64,000 bases of DNA, from contig JAUIBH010000003.1 in NCBI GenBank assembly GCA_030427985.1, positions 16,689 through 80,688 of the forward strand, read 5' to 3'. Shown piece after piece: positions 24,886 to 34,497 of this stretch. This DNA comes from Bacteroidia bacterium. GTDB taxonomy: Bacteria > Bacteroidota > Bacteroidia > Flavobacteriales > Flavobacteriaceae. The notes below the pieces were generated by a model, which worked only from the letters and a program-made list of their open reading frames with translations, did no database searches and was not told the DNA's origin. The position numbers were made by a program, and so were the translations under genes. How positions within the stretch are numbered: position 1 is the first letter of the stretch; the number at the start of each line of letters is the position of its first letter.

Positions 24886-25680
24886 TTAAGCGCCAACGGC
24901 ACCTAAGGTGTACAATTGCTCCAGGGTAGGGGTCTCACTACCACCTATGGGCTCCAAGGTGATACCGAACGCTTCAGATGCATTTGGATTTTCAAGCGTG
25001 AACAATTTGGTGTTATCTGATGCCAGATCATCCAACAATCCAATACTAGTCGGAGTCAATGGGTCCAATTTCAAAGACCAGACTTGATAGGTAAATCCAG
25101 GTGGCGGATCGGGAAGTCCTTGGGCATCTATAATAACTTTTTGTTCTTCTTGGTTCCAATACGCCTTGGCGTATGAATCTGGGGAAACAGCCTGCCCCCC
25201 CAAAGCTATTACGGTAACATTTTTATCGCGCAGTTCTTCTAATAAGCTTTCTTTGTCGGCAACCTCTTCGCGGGTTGTGGAAATGATTTCTTCTAGATTT
25301 TCTTTTTCTTGATTACTGATTTCTATCTCAGATTTTAAGTTCGTGTTCTGGAAGTACATCCAAAGGGTACCCGCTGCAAATAGTATAGCTGCCGCCCAAC
25401 CTAAATAACTGCCCCAAGGTGTTTTCTTTTCAGATGATGCAGGCATAAAGGGAATCACATCGTCCAACTCAGCCCTTAGTTTTGCAAAACCATCTTCGGG
25501 CATTTTTGGTGAGGTGGTACGGGTAAGCTCCATCATGGCCGCTTCAATGGCTTCAATTTCCTTTTTTATTTCAGGATATTGAATGGCATAGTGTTGCACC
25601 TCCAAGTTTTGCTCAGGTGTCAATGCTCCCGCCACGTAGAGTTCCAAAATTCCGGATGCTATGTATTTTTCAACTTCCAT
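24886..25680 (-). CDS. RskA-type anti-sigma factor
   Basis: 264 residues. The N-terminal cytosolic part (VEKYIASGILELYVAGALTPEQNLEVQHYAIQYPEIKKEI) is the sigma-binding helix bundle, without the zinc-binding HCC motif. One membrane helix ~87-107 (YLGWAAAILFAAGTLWMYF) is followed by a coiled coil and a periplasmic RskA domain (AYWNQEEQKVIIDAQGLPDPPPGFTYQVWSL). It should hold the ECF sigma encoded 3 bp upstream at the membrane until regulated proteolysis. The inducing signal is unknown. Confidence 0.88.
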   Translation of the reverse strand: MEVEKYIASGILELYVAGALTPEQNLEVQHYAIQYPEIKKEIEAIEAAMMELTRTTSPKMPEDGFAKLRAELDDVIPFMPASSEKKTPWGSYLGWAAAILFAAGTLWMYFQNTNLKSEIEISNQEKENLEEIISTTREEVADKESLLEELRDKNVTVIALGGQAVSPDSYAKAYWNQEEQKVIIDAQGLPDPPPGFTYQVWSLKLDPLTPTSIGLLDDLASDNTKLFTLENPNASEAFGITLEPIGGSETPTLEQLYTLGAVGA

Positions 25681-25683
25681 TTG

Positions 25684-26211
25684 TTATGCCATGTTTTTCC
25701 GAATTGCGGAAATACAGCTTCGTATTCGTGTTTTAATAGTGCCAATGGGTGTTTTAAGTTCCTTGGCCGCTTCTTTTTGGGTATACCCCTTAAAATAAAG
25801 CATATCAATTAAAAGGATACACTTGTCCTTTAGCCCCTTAAGCAAGGACTGTAGCCCAATAGTATCAATTTTTCCATTTAGGTCTTCACTATTTTCATAA
25901 ATACCTACGAGAGAATCCACAGGTAGGTTTTTCTTTTGGTTTTTATGGCTTTTTGAGCGCAGTTCATCGATTGCAGTGTTTCGTGCAATATTCAATATCC
26001 AAGTAAAAAATCGGCCTTTGGATGCATCATACTGATCAGACTTGTCCCAAATCTTCATAAATACATCCTGACAAAGTTCTTGGGAACGCTCTGGGTCTTT
26101 AAGGATGACATTGATAACCCCACAAATATTCTCCGCATACATATTGTACAACGTCTCAAACGCGACCTTATCCTTCTTTTGAAATTGTTGTATGAGGTTA
26201 TCTAGATGCAT
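25684..26211 (-). CDS. ECF-family RNA polymerase sigma factor
   Basis: 175 residues from the start at 26211; longer in-frame starts up to 26268 would add an unlikely 19-residue tail. Region 2 is FETLYNMYAENICGVINVILKDPERSQELCQDVFMKIWDKSDQYD with the -10-binding GRFFTWILNIARNTAIDELRS; region 4 is KCILLIDMLYFKGYTQKEAAKELKTPIGTIKTRIRSCISAIRK. It forms a sigma/anti-sigma pair with the RskA-like gene. The regulon cannot be named from this window. Confidence 0.9.
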   Translation of the reverse strand: MHLDNLIQQFQKKDKVAFETLYNMYAENICGVINVILKDPERSQELCQDVFMKIWDKSDQYDASKGRFFTWILNIARNTAIDELRSKSHKNQKKNLPVDSLVGIYENSEDLNGKIDTIGLQSLLKGLKDKCILLIDMLYFKGYTQKEAAKELKTPIGTIKTRIRSCISAIRKNMA

Positions 26212-26292
26212 AGCAATTGCGCTAAAGATATGAAAAATAGAGTTGGTTCCTAACCTAGGAAAGAACAAAGGTAGATACCAATCTTACGGGAT

Positions 26293-27600
26293 TTATTGTG
26301 GGTTTTTAGCCTTAATACTGGCGATGGCCATAAAGGTCAAGAAGGACAGTCCCAACCAGCCAACCAATCGATACGACCCAAACGTTGAAAAGAAAAAACT
26401 GAAAATGGGTGGAGCCAAGGCACTCGCCAAAACCAAAAAACTCATCACCTTACCGGTAATGGCCCCCAGGTGGTCGCGACCGTAGAAACGTGGCCAAGCA
26501 ATGGCATTCAACACAGCAAAAAAGCCACCCATGGTTCCAAAACCTGCAATCAAAAAAGGAATTCCGAAGGGATAGGCCAAAAAGAGGAATCCCGTTGCGG
26601 CCAAAATACCGCCACCCAACATTAAATAGAGATACAATTTTAAAGGAAGACTGTCACTCAACCAATTGAACACGGTTGATACCGTAACGGCAACCACCGA
26701 GCCGGGCAAGAAAATAGCAATAGCGTCTTCTTTGGGAAACCCTTCACTCGCAAAAATAGAGATGACATGAAAGGTCAATCCAGTGATAAAAAAACTGTTG
26801 AAGGCCAACATAAAAGCATACATCCAAAAGGCACGGGTAGCCATAGCCTCTTTGAGGTTGAATTGCTGATATCCAATTTGAGGTGTTTTGTCATCGGTTT
26901 CCGCTCCATTTTTATAACCATCGGGAACAAGTCCATGTTCCTCGGGTTTGTTTTTGTAAAAGAGAAATACCAAAATACTGAAAATGAACAAGCCCAATGC
27001 CAAGTACCGCCAGGCGTTCTGCCAGCCATTACCATCTATCAAGGCACTGACCCAGAGTGGAGAAGATGAAAAGCCAAAGGAAAGGGCGACACTACTGAAC
27101 ATATTTACCTTTCCGCGGTTTTTATCGAACCAAATCATGATCATGTTTCGGGAAGCCATGGTCAAAATGCCTTGACCCGTAAAACGTAGCAGAAAAAAGA
27201 GCGTAGTGATCAATACAAAAGGAATAATCCAAGTTTCTTGATTCAACAGCTGCTGGATAAATTCACTCATTTGGACGGACCATGAGCATAACAGAAGGGT
27301 GATGGCCAAAACTAATGTGGCAAAAAAGGCCACATAACGGGCGCCATAACGATCGAACCAAACCCCACCGCGACTAATAAACAAAGAGCTCATAATGGTC
27401 CCAATCATGTAAGCATTACTGAATTGGTTTCGACTCAACCCCAAAGCATCTTTTACAGGATCGGTAAATACGGATACACCAATGGTTTGCCCAGGAATAC
27501 TGCAATACACACCCAGGGTGCCCATGAGCAGGATAACGTACCCATAGAAAAAAGGACTCTTGGCAGGGTTGATGGTAAAGGTATTCTGGACTTTGGACAT
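26293..27600 (-). CDS. MFS transporter, monocarboxylate/oxalate-type
   Basis: 435 residues with twelve predicted membrane helices. The loop 2-3 motif RGGVWFDRYGARYVAFFATL is the MFS signature (GxxxDRxGxR). The central loop is charged (KNKPEEHGLVPDGYKNGAETDDK). The domain and the LRFTGQGILTMASRNMIMIWF helix resemble OxlT/MCT-type carriers of organic acids; the substrate is not determined. It lies 81 bp upstream of the sigma factor gene on the same strand. Confidence 0.88.
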   Translation of the reverse strand: MSKVQNTFTINPAKSPFFYGYVILLMGTLGVYCSIPGQTIGVSVFTDPVKDALGLSRNQFSNAYMIGTIMSSLFISRGGVWFDRYGARYVAFFATLVLAITLLLCSWSVQMSEFIQQLLNQETWIIPFVLITTLFFLLRFTGQGILTMASRNMIMIWFDKNRGKVNMFSSVALSFGFSSSPLWVSALIDGNGWQNAWRYLALGLFIFSILVFLFYKNKPEEHGLVPDGYKNGAETDDKTPQIGYQQFNLKEAMATRAFWMYAFMLAFNSFFITGLTFHVISIFASEGFPKEDAIAIFLPGSVVAVTVSTVFNWLSDSLPLKLYLYLMLGGGILAATGFLFLAYPFGIPFLIAGFGTMGGFFAVLNAIAWPRFYGRDHLGAITGKVMSFLVLASALAPPIFSFFFSTFGSYRLVGWLGLSFLTFMAIASIKAKNPQ

Positions 27601-27662
27601 GGTCGGTTGTCAGCTGACAAAAGTAGTGGTTTTGTCAACAAGAAAAACCAAAGCAATCGAGA

Positions 27663-27962
27663 TTATCCAATATTGATTCCTTTCAGAACCAATTCTTTCC
27701 ACTGGGGATGTCTTTTTAGATAAAGCGCCACAAAAGGGCAGAGGGGGATAAGGGTCCAATCTTGGGTTTTGATGTGTTCCAAAGTTTGCTTGATTAATTC
27801 GGAACCAATGCCTTTGCCTTCATAAGAACTGGGAACCTCTGTATGGGTAAGGTAAATTTTTTCCTTGGCCTTTATGTATTCGATTTTTGCGATGGCATTG
27901 CCCAAATCAAATTGAAATTGCTTGGCTTCAACATTATCAACGAGCTTATATTCCTTTTCCAT
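27663..27962 (-). CDS. YjdJ-like small GNAT acetyltransferase
   Basis: 99 residues from the ATG at 27962; starts at 27974 or 27983 would overlap the preceding gene. The acyl-CoA loop SYEGKGIGSELIKQTLEHI and the motif LIPLCPFVALYLKRHPQW match the small GNAT (COG2388/YjdJ) family, proteins of about 90-100 residues with an unknown acceptor. It follows the YjdI-like iron-sulfur gene by 4 bp, the same pairing as yjdI-yjdJ in Escherichia coli. Confidence 0.85.
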   Translation of the reverse strand: MEKEYKLVDNVEAKQFQFDLGNAIAKIEYIKAKEKIYLTHTEVPSSYEGKGIGSELIKQTLEHIKTQDWTLIPLCPFVALYLKRHPQWKELVLKGINIG

Positions 27963-27966
27963 GGGA

Positions 27967-28182
27967 CTAGCCATTGTTTTCAATATAGCTCAATGCCCCA
28001 GAGGGACATTTGGAAACTTGGGTTTTTAATTCTTGGGTTGTTGCATTTTCAACTTTGATCCAAGGCCGTTCCTTTGGGTTATATACTTTCGGCAACATCT
28101 TGACACAAATTCCAGCATGTTGGCAAAGTTCAGATTTCCAAACTACTGTAATCTCACCGTTGGAATATGTTTTTTCACTCAT
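27967..28182 (-). CDS. YjdI-like (4Fe-4S) mono-cluster protein
   Basis: 71 residues. Cys residues at 20, 26 and 58 with His22 in LCQHAGICVKMLPKV and SKCPSGAL are the cluster ligands expected for the YjdI/DUF1271 family. The middle PWIKVENATTQ links the two halves. It is probably a small electron carrier or iron-sulfur sensor. It is co-transcribed with the downstream GNAT gene. Confidence 0.88.
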   Translation of the reverse strand: MSEKTYSNGEITVVWKSELCQHAGICVKMLPKVYNPKERPWIKVENATTQELKTQVSKCPSGALSYIENNG

Positions 28183-28210
28183 CGTAGTTTTTTTGAGGTA
28201 ATCAAAATAG

Positions 28211-28235
28211 AAAAAAGCTGCCCAACTGGGCAGCT
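28211..28235 (-). terminator. Rho-independent terminator of the superoxide dismutase gene
   Basis: A 9-bp stem (28216-28224 with 28227-28235) leads on the minus strand into a run of U residues. It lies 14 bp past the stop codon of the sod gene. Confidence 0.85.
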
Positions 28236-28248
28236 CCTTAGTACTTTT

Positions 28249-28836
28249 TTATTGGATAATACCGGTACATGAAATCCGTGCACCAGCCGCTCCACTGGGC
28301 TGCGATGTGAAATCATCAACACCTTGGTGAACAATCACGGCTTTGCCTAGAATATTTTTGGCCTCATCATCACAGCCAATGCACCATTCATCCGTTTCAA
28401 ACTCAACAGTGGCATTTCCTTCGGCATCGGCAGTAAAATTACCAATATCGCCTTTATGGTATCCTTCTTCGGCGCCCCATTGGCCATGAGGTTGGAATGT
28501 TGGATTCCAATGTCCGCCAGTAGAGGTTCCATCGGCCGCGGAACAATCCGCTTTTTCGTGAAGGTGGATAGCATGCTCGCCTTCAGAAAGACCCGAAAAA
28601 ATAGCTTTCATGGCTACTTTCCCGTTCCCGGTAAAGGTGACCTCTCCGCTCACGCCACTATCGCTTTTGGGTTCCATTTTGAAGGTAATGACCGTTGGTT
28701 CCACTTTTTCAGCCATTTGGTCAACTGCTTCCTCTATCTCTTCGGAGGTTTCCTCCGCTTCTTTTTTTGCTTGCTTGCAGCTAAAGGCCATAACTAAAAT
28801 CAACCCTAGTGCAAGTGCCTGTAATTTTTTCATCAT
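28249..28836 (-). CDS. Cu/Zn superoxide dismutase family lipoprotein
   Basis: About 195 residues from the start at 28836 (or 28833); longer in-frame starts lack a signal. The lipobox VMAFSC precedes a charged linker (KEAEETSEEIEEAVDQMAEKVE). The Cu/Zn SOD core shows GEHAIHLHEKADCSAADGTSTGGHWNP (Cu and Zn His residues), HKGDIGNF, and VIVHQGVDDFTSQPSGAAGARISCTGII. An insert WCIGCDDEA adds a CxxC pair. The periplasmic or outer-membrane enzyme would remove superoxide arising outside the cytosol. It is monocistronic with its own terminator. Confidence 0.9.
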   Translation of the reverse strand: MMKKLQALALGLILVMAFSCKQAKKEAEETSEEIEEAVDQMAEKVEPTVITFKMEPKSDSGVSGEVTFTGNGKVAMKAIFSGLSEGEHAIHLHEKADCSAADGTSTGGHWNPTFQPHGQWGAEEGYHKGDIGNFTADAEGNATVEFETDEWCIGCDDEAKNILGKAVIVHQGVDDFTSQPSGAAGARISCTGIIQ

Positions 28837-29207
28837 AAGTATTTTTAGGTTTAAATCTAAGGTACTTAATATTTGGGGTGATGTCAACAATTTAGCCTGT
28901 CAATCCAATTTTTTGATTTTAATTTAAGATAATACGAATTTTCCAGTTGAAGCGTTAGTAATATGTATGAACAACTATATCGCTAAACCTTAAGAAATTG
29001 ACGCATTTAGCTTCCAACTATATCAACTTCATAATTTATTGCAAAAAGAGAAAATCTTTTTGTAAAGGGTATCGGCGTTTGAAGCAAAATAAACTGAAAG
29101 GCTATATCAACCAAAAAGACTATGTAAAATCCTTACGTAGAATCTATAACGCTACGATTGAACTGGAGCTAGACTATTTTGATATCCGGCACATGCGCCT
29201 TTAAGGG
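28837..29207. other. Gene-poor interval with one doubtful small frame
   Basis: This stretch has no confident gene. A plus-strand frame from a TTG at 28998 to 29204 could encode a 68-residue basic peptide (SFCKGYRRLKQNKLKGYINQ in it), but it lacks an ATG, a ribosome site and a recognisable family. The part before 28990 is AT-rich and probably holds the sod promoter. Confidence 0.45.
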
Positions 29208-29921
29208 CTAGTCTCCATCCTCACGCTCCTTTTTAAAAAGCCCCCTTAAATCTGGATTGTAAAAGAACCCAATTTGTAATCGATCATAGACCGCATTGGC
29301 AAATTGATTTCGCAAATATCCCAACTGAACGCTGCTATTTTTGCTGATATGAGCCCCAACGGCACCATAAAGTCGATTTTGACCAAATAGGTCATCTTGC
29401 AGATTGATGAACAACTCGTCATAAAAGTTTAAGAAAAATGTTTCGGTCAAGGGTAGGGTCATCTGAATACGGTAACGTGCTCGATGTTGGGTATCGGTGG
29501 CATCCCCAAAATCGAGAAAACGCTGTTCCAATCGATACCGGTGTTCAAAGAGAAACTCCCAGACTTTGTTTTTTAATATAAATTGTTCAAAGATTCGGTG
29601 TTCCTTACTATTGGTTTCATTAGGAAACTCTTCAAACGTTCCATCGGTTGAAATAAAACCATACCCTCCAGTAGCTATGGCATTGGGGTTGATGTGGTAA
29701 TTAAGCCCAGTCCGTAACAAAAGCTGATTGAAATTATTGGTGGTCTCATAAAACCGAAATTGCGCCTCAGTATGGATACTGAACCGTTCCGCTATTTTAT
29801 TGGTTCCAAAATACATATACCACGCACCGAGTTTGTCTTCTCCGGTTTCTTGGGCATTCACAATAGTAAGAGTAGTCAAGGCGACCAGCAAGGCCGATAA
29901 TCTTCTCAAATGCTTCGTCAT
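29208..29921 (-). CDS. DUF2490 family secreted or outer-membrane protein
   Basis: 237 residues with a signal peptide ending near residue 23 (TIVNAQ). The rest is amphipathic beta-strands (LGAWYMYFGTNKIAERFSIHTEAQFRFYE, EHRIFEQFILKN, FFLNFYDELFINLQ, QLGYLRNQF, LQIGFFYN), as in the DUF2490 family, likely a small outer-membrane barrel. Its start overlaps the stop of the VPS10-like gene (TAATG), so the two are translationally coupled. Confidence 0.82.
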   Translation of the reverse strand: MTKHLRRLSALLVALTTLTIVNAQETGEDKLGAWYMYFGTNKIAERFSIHTEAQFRFYETTNNFNQLLLRTGLNYHINPNAIATGGYGFISTDGTFEEFPNETNSKEHRIFEQFILKNKVWEFLFEHRYRLEQRFLDFGDATDTQHRARYRIQMTLPLTETFFLNFYDELFINLQDDLFGQNRLYGAVGAHISKNSSVQLGYLRNQFANAVYDRLQIGFFYNPDLRGLFKKEREDGD

Positions 29922-32900
29922 TAATCTAAACTAAAGGTTTCGGTTTCTTTGAAGGGAGACAAATCCAACGATTCTATGGATTCCCGATACGGTTTCCATT
30001 TCTCGTTAAAGAATGCATTGGTTTTGCCCAAAGCGGTTTTTAATTCTTCTTCCGCAAATTGTACTAATCGAGTTTCGGTTTCCGTAATTCCAGTTTTTCT
30101 TGAATTCACATAAGATTCCGCTGTAAATAAGCGCAATACTACCGAAGGCTCAGGGTTTCGTGTAATGCCTTGGCGTTTGTCTTCTTTACCAAGATAGAGG
30201 GCAATTACGGAATCAATTTGTTTGGTAATGGTCTTGGAAGCCTCAATTTGGTCCTTGAATTTTTCTTTGTCCAAGTCTTTGAGTTCTTTTTGATACTTTT
30301 CAGCCAAATTTTTGCTTTCTACCAATTGTTTTACGGCATCCGCAGCGGTCTGGGTGTGTTTTTCGAGCTTTTTACCCAAGGCATAGACTTCATTGATGGA
30401 TGCCATGGAAGTGTTCAATCTGGGGTCGGTTTTTACGGTTACCGAAGTAGAATCTGAAGCTTCACCATAGTTGACCTTTACTTTGTAAGTCCCAGGTTTT
30501 ACATTGATTCCACCAGATTCCGTTGTATTTTTTGAAATGGTTCGGGACGGCGAGTCGGGCCCTTTTTCATCCAAATTCCAGTAAATCCTGTGAAAACCTG
30601 CTTTTTCAGGGGCCTTGTATTTTAGGGTGCGTATCAATCTGTCGCCATCGTAAAATTCAAAGAAGATGGAATCTTTGGTTTTTTCCTTGGATTTTTCTTC
30701 CGTTTTGGAGGCTTCTTCACCTTCCTCTTTCTTCTCAGATTCCTTATCTTTTTTATTTCCTTCTTTTAAATAGTAGGTAATCATAGCGCCAGAGTCCCTA
30801 TTTTCCCCATTGTAGAGGGCGTCACCACCAAAACGACTTCCGGTAGGTTGCTGGTAGGCGGCCAAATAGGCATCTGGGCTTTTGAAAAGTGCCACCTCTT
30901 TTTGTAGAGTGGACATGTTCCCTGCTAATTCCCGAAGCGGACGAATATCATCCAACACCCAAGCTGCCCTTCCGAAGGTTCCAATGACCAAATCCTGCTC
31001 TCTGGGGTGGATCACCAAATCTTTTGTGGATACCGTTGGGAAGTCTTTGTTCCATTTTTGCCAATTATTTCCAGCATCCAAAGAAATATAGAGACCATCA
31101 TCGGTGCCCAAGAACATCAAATTTGGATTTTCTGGGTCTTCTATGATGGATAAGGTATAGCTTTCCACATCATTTTGGTCCACAATACGGGTCCATGTTT
31201 TTCCATAATCCTTGGTTCTGTATGCATAAGGCGTATAATTGAATCTTCGATAATCGTTGGCAATCAAAAGTGCTTCCCCTTTATTGTTTTGTGAAGCTTT
31301 GATCTGGGGAATCCAACTGCCTTTTGGCAAACCTTTGATGTTGTTGGTAACCTCCGTCCATGAAGCACCACTGTTTTGGGTGAAATGAACCCGGCCATCA
31401 TCGGTACCTACCCATAACATGTCCTTTTCTACAGGAGACGGTTCAATGACAATGATGGTGGTATGGTTTTCAGCTCCCGTGGCATCCATGGTAAGACCAC
31501 CGCTTTCACTTTGTTTTTGTTTTTCAGGGTCATTGGTGGTCAAATCGGGCGAAATCACTTCCCATGTCAAACCTTTATCGGTTGATTTATGTACAAACTG
31601 ACTTCCAAAATAGACCGTACTGTTATCAAAAGGGTCCTGGCCAATCGCCGCGTTCCAGTTGAAACGGAGCTGGGTATCCGGGTCTGGTGGTGTGGGCCGC
31701 ACCGTATAGTTGTTTCCAGTGATCCAATCATAACGACTCACGTATCCTTGTTGGCTCATGGCGTAGCCATATTGACTATTATCTTTATCTGGGACGACAT
31801 CAAACCCATCTCCAAAGGCAATTTCCTGCCAATAACTATTGCGGATGCCTTGCTCTTTCCAGACATAAGCAGGTCCCCGCCAAGAACCATTGTCCTGCAT
31901 TCCACCATACACATTGTACGGAAACTCGTTGTCTGTACTGATGTGATAAAACTGGGCCACAGGTAAATTCCCAATAAAACGCCATGTTTTGCCACCATTT
32001 TTGGTGATATTCAACCCGCCGTCATTACCATCCATCATAAATTGACCATTTTCTGGGTGAATCCACCACGCATGGTGGTCTGGGTGGACCCCATTACTCA
32101 CATTGTATGCGGGCATCAATTGGGTGAAGTTTTTGCCTCCATCTTCAGAGACATTGATATAGGTGAAAACCGAATACACCCTGTTCTCATTCTGGGGATC
32201 TACATAAATTTCAGAATAATAGAAAGGACGGTTGCCTATATCGTTTTTGTCGTTGATTTTCTCCCATTTAAATCCACCGTCGATGGATTTATAGAGGGCA
32301 TTCTTCTTTGCTTCCACCAAAGCGTAGACAATGTTAGGCTTGTTTCGGGCAATGGCCACACCAATTCGTCCCAACTCACCTTTGGGCAATCCATCTTCCT
32401 CGGTAATTTCTTTCCAAGTAACACCGGCATCATGGGTCATGTACAATCCGCTGCCATCCCCACCTGATTTAAAGAACCAAGGTTCGCGTTTATGTTCCCA
32501 CATAGCGGCAATCAATTTATTGGGATTGGTGGGGTCCATGACCAAATCGGCCACTCCAGTTTTATTGTTGACGAACAATACCTTTTCCCAGGTTTTACCG
32601 CCATCGGTAGTTTTAAAGACACCGCGTTCTGGGTGCTCGCCCCAAGGGGAACCAATGGCTCCAACGTAAACAATATCAGGGTTGGTTGGGTCAATAATGA
32701 CGCGATGGATGTGCCGGGTTTTTTCCAATCCCATGGATTTCCAACTTTTACCTCCATCCAAGGATTTGTAGACGCCGTAGCCTCCGTTAAGACTGTTTCT
32801 GGGATTTCCTTCACCCGTACCCACCCAAATAATAGAGGGGTTGGATTGCTGAATGGCCACGGCTCCAATAGATGCCGTGACTTGATCATCAAAAACTGGC

Positions 32901-33127
32901 TCCCATTTGATGCCACCAGAGGTAGATTTCCATAAACCACCAGAAGCGGTGCCAACGTACATCACATCAGGATTGGAATGCAGCACGTCAATGGCGGTAA
33001 CCCTACCGCTCATTCCAGCGGGACCGATGTTTCTGGGTTTTACATCTTGGAGCAAGTCCATTGAAAATTCTTGGGAAAATAGGGACACGGATGCGAGAAG
33101 CATCAAGAGGTAAAGAGGCTTTTTCAT
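29921..33127 (-). CDS. VPS10/sortilin-like BNR-repeat glycosidase-type secreted protein
   Basis: 1068 residues. After a signal peptide (KKPLYLLMLLASVSLFSQ) there is a long run of BNR/YVTN propeller blades marked by the S-x-D-x-G-x-x-W repeat (SLDGGKSWKSM, TTDGGKTWEKV, STDKGLTWEVI, SLDAGNNWQKW). The propeller spans ~35-720; the C-terminal ~330 residues carry a Lys/Glu-rich linker and a helical region with GIERN-type motifs. These proteins bind extracellular glycans or peptides; catalysis is not established. It is probably surface exposed. Confidence 0.88.
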   Translation of the reverse strand: MKKPLYLLMLLASVSLFSQEFSMDLLQDVKPRNIGPAGMSGRVTAIDVLHSNPDVMYVGTASGGLWKSTSGGIKWEPVFDDQVTASIGAVAIQQSNPSIIWVGTGEGNPRNSLNGGYGVYKSLDGGKSWKSMGLEKTRHIHRVIIDPTNPDIVYVGAIGSPWGEHPERGVFKTTDGGKTWEKVLFVNNKTGVADLVMDPTNPNKLIAAMWEHKREPWFFKSGGDGSGLYMTHDAGVTWKEITEEDGLPKGELGRIGVAIARNKPNIVYALVEAKKNALYKSIDGGFKWEKINDKNDIGNRPFYYSEIYVDPQNENRVYSVFTYINVSEDGGKNFTQLMPAYNVSNGVHPDHHAWWIHPENGQFMMDGNDGGLNITKNGGKTWRFIGNLPVAQFYHISTDNEFPYNVYGGMQDNGSWRGPAYVWKEQGIRNSYWQEIAFGDGFDVVPDKDNSQYGYAMSQQGYVSRYDWITGNNYTVRPTPPDPDTQLRFNWNAAIGQDPFDNSTVYFGSQFVHKSTDKGLTWEVISPDLTTNDPEKQKQSESGGLTMDATGAENHTTIIVIEPSPVEKDMLWVGTDDGRVHFTQNSGASWTEVTNNIKGLPKGSWIPQIKASQNNKGEALLIANDYRRFNYTPYAYRTKDYGKTWTRIVDQNDVESYTLSIIEDPENPNLMFLGTDDGLYISLDAGNNWQKWNKDFPTVSTKDLVIHPREQDLVIGTFGRAAWVLDDIRPLRELAGNMSTLQKEVALFKSPDAYLAAYQQPTGSRFGGDALYNGENRDSGAMITYYLKEGNKKDKESEKKEEGEEASKTEEKSKEKTKDSIFFEFYDGDRLIRTLKYKAPEKAGFHRIYWNLDEKGPDSPSRTISKNTTESGGINVKPGTYKVKVNYGEASDSTSVTVKTDPRLNTSMASINEVYALGKKLEKHTQTAADAVKQLVESKNLAEKYQKELKDLDKEKFKDQIEASKTITKQIDSVIALYLGKEDKRQGITRNPEPSVVLRLFTAESYVNSRKTGITETETRLVQFAEEELKTALGKTNAFFNEKWKPYRESIESLDLSPFKETETFSLD

Positions 33128-33200
33128 TTTTGAGTCAATTAGTCGGCTAAAGATACCAAAAACCCCAAGTGGATTTCTTAAAAGGATGTTAACTAAAGTG

Positions 33201-34487
33201 CTATTCGTCCTTATAGATTACCCCATCTTTCATGACAAATTTTACCTGTCGCATTTGCGTAATGTTCTCGATAGGATTTCCCTCCACAGCAATGATATCG
33301 GCTAAATATTCCGGTTGAATTTTTCCCAAATCATCCAGATGAAATATTCGGGCATTTACCGAAGTCGCCGATTGTAAAACATTTAGCGGTTGCATGCCAT
33401 AATCCACCATAAGTTCCATCTCCCTATAGTTTTCACCATGTGGGAAGACCCCAACGTCGCCTCCAAAAACAATATCCACTCCAGACTCCAGAGCCAACTT
33501 GAACGATTTCTTCTTCTTGACGATTCTATCGGTATCAGGTTCTTCGCCCTTTTGCCAGCCTTTATATTGCTCTGTGGCATCTCCTGCAGCAAGGGTGGGG
33601 CAGAGGGCCACATTGTGTTCTTTCATTAGGCTAAAAATTTCCAAAGTACCACCATCACCGTGCTCAATCGTTTCCACGCCACCTAACGTGGCACGTTTCA
33701 TACCCTCTGGGGTACTGGCGTGTGCTACCACATATTTTCCAGCCGTTGTAGCGGTAGCAACCATGGCATCAATTTCTTCTTGTAAAAAGGTAGCTTGGGA
33801 AGGTTCATCCTTTCCCCAGCGGTAGTCGGCATAAATTTTTATGAGATTGGCGCCACCTCCCATTTGGTTTCGAACTTCCTTTATAGCCTCAGCCTCGCCA
33901 CTCACAGGGACAGCGCCAAGCGGTACGGTAACACCTTCATGAAAACCTTTTGGGCCATAAGCGCCTGTGGCCACAATGGCGGGCCCTGCAATCAACAATC
34001 GGGGACCAGGGATAATCCCGTCATCAATGGTTTTCTTAACATATACATCGGTATAGCCGGCGCCTTCTGAGCCTAAATCTCGCATGGTGGTCACCCCGGC
34101 CATCAGCGATTTGTTGACATGAACCGTTGCCCGAACAGCCCTTTCGGCAGCGGATTCTTTTAGAACTTGATCGTTCCATTCCGTTTCATTGTACGGATGC
34201 AATAGAATATGGGAATGTCCTTCAATAATGCCCGGCATCAAGGTTTTACCTTTTAATTCTTTTCGTTGATAGGAGTTGGCGCGTTGCAGTCCAGATTCGG
34301 GACCAGCATAGACAATTTTATTTTCATTTACGGCCACCACCCAGCCCGAATGCATTTCCTCGCCATCAAAAACACGGTCGGGAATCAATAAGTGTTGGGA
34401 ATGAACGGGGAAAGCGCAAAAAAGTATCAGGATAAAACCCCAATAGTTGATTTGATTCAGTTTTTTAGAAATAGCTAGGTTTGACAT
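33201..34487 (-). CDS. Secreted metal-dependent amidohydrolase (imidazolonepropionase/prolidase-like)
   Basis: 428 residues with an N-terminal signal (YWGFILILFCAFPVHSQ). Metal-site motifs in order: GHSHI (~88-92), the lysine in ANLIKIYAD (~215), VVAHA, IEHGD and the metal-binding Asp in GGDVGVF (~345). It belongs to the Xaa-Pro dipeptidase/imidazolonepropionase-like amidohydrolases and probably cleaves an amide or peptide in the periplasm. It follows the second amidohydrolase gene by 10 bp in the same operon. Confidence 0.88.
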   Translation of the reverse strand: MSNLAISKKLNQINYWGFILILFCAFPVHSQHLLIPDRVFDGEEMHSGWVVAVNENKIVYAGPESGLQRANSYQRKELKGKTLMPGIIEGHSHILLHPYNETEWNDQVLKESAAERAVRATVHVNKSLMAGVTTMRDLGSEGAGYTDVYVKKTIDDGIIPGPRLLIAGPAIVATGAYGPKGFHEGVTVPLGAVPVSGEAEAIKEVRNQMGGGANLIKIYADYRWGKDEPSQATFLQEEIDAMVATATTAGKYVVAHASTPEGMKRATLGGVETIEHGDGGTLEIFSLMKEHNVALCPTLAAGDATEQYKGWQKGEEPDTDRIVKKKKSFKLALESGVDIVFGGDVGVFPHGENYREMELMVDYGMQPLNVLQSATSVNARIFHLDDLGKIQPEYLADIIAVEGNPIENITQMRQVKFVMKDGVIYKDE

Positions 34488-34497
34488 AGTTTGATTT

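Noticed and set aside
28998-29204. 68-codon basic frame from a TTG
   Set aside because: No ATG start, no recognised family, AT-rich intergenic setting; kept only as a note in the interval entry.
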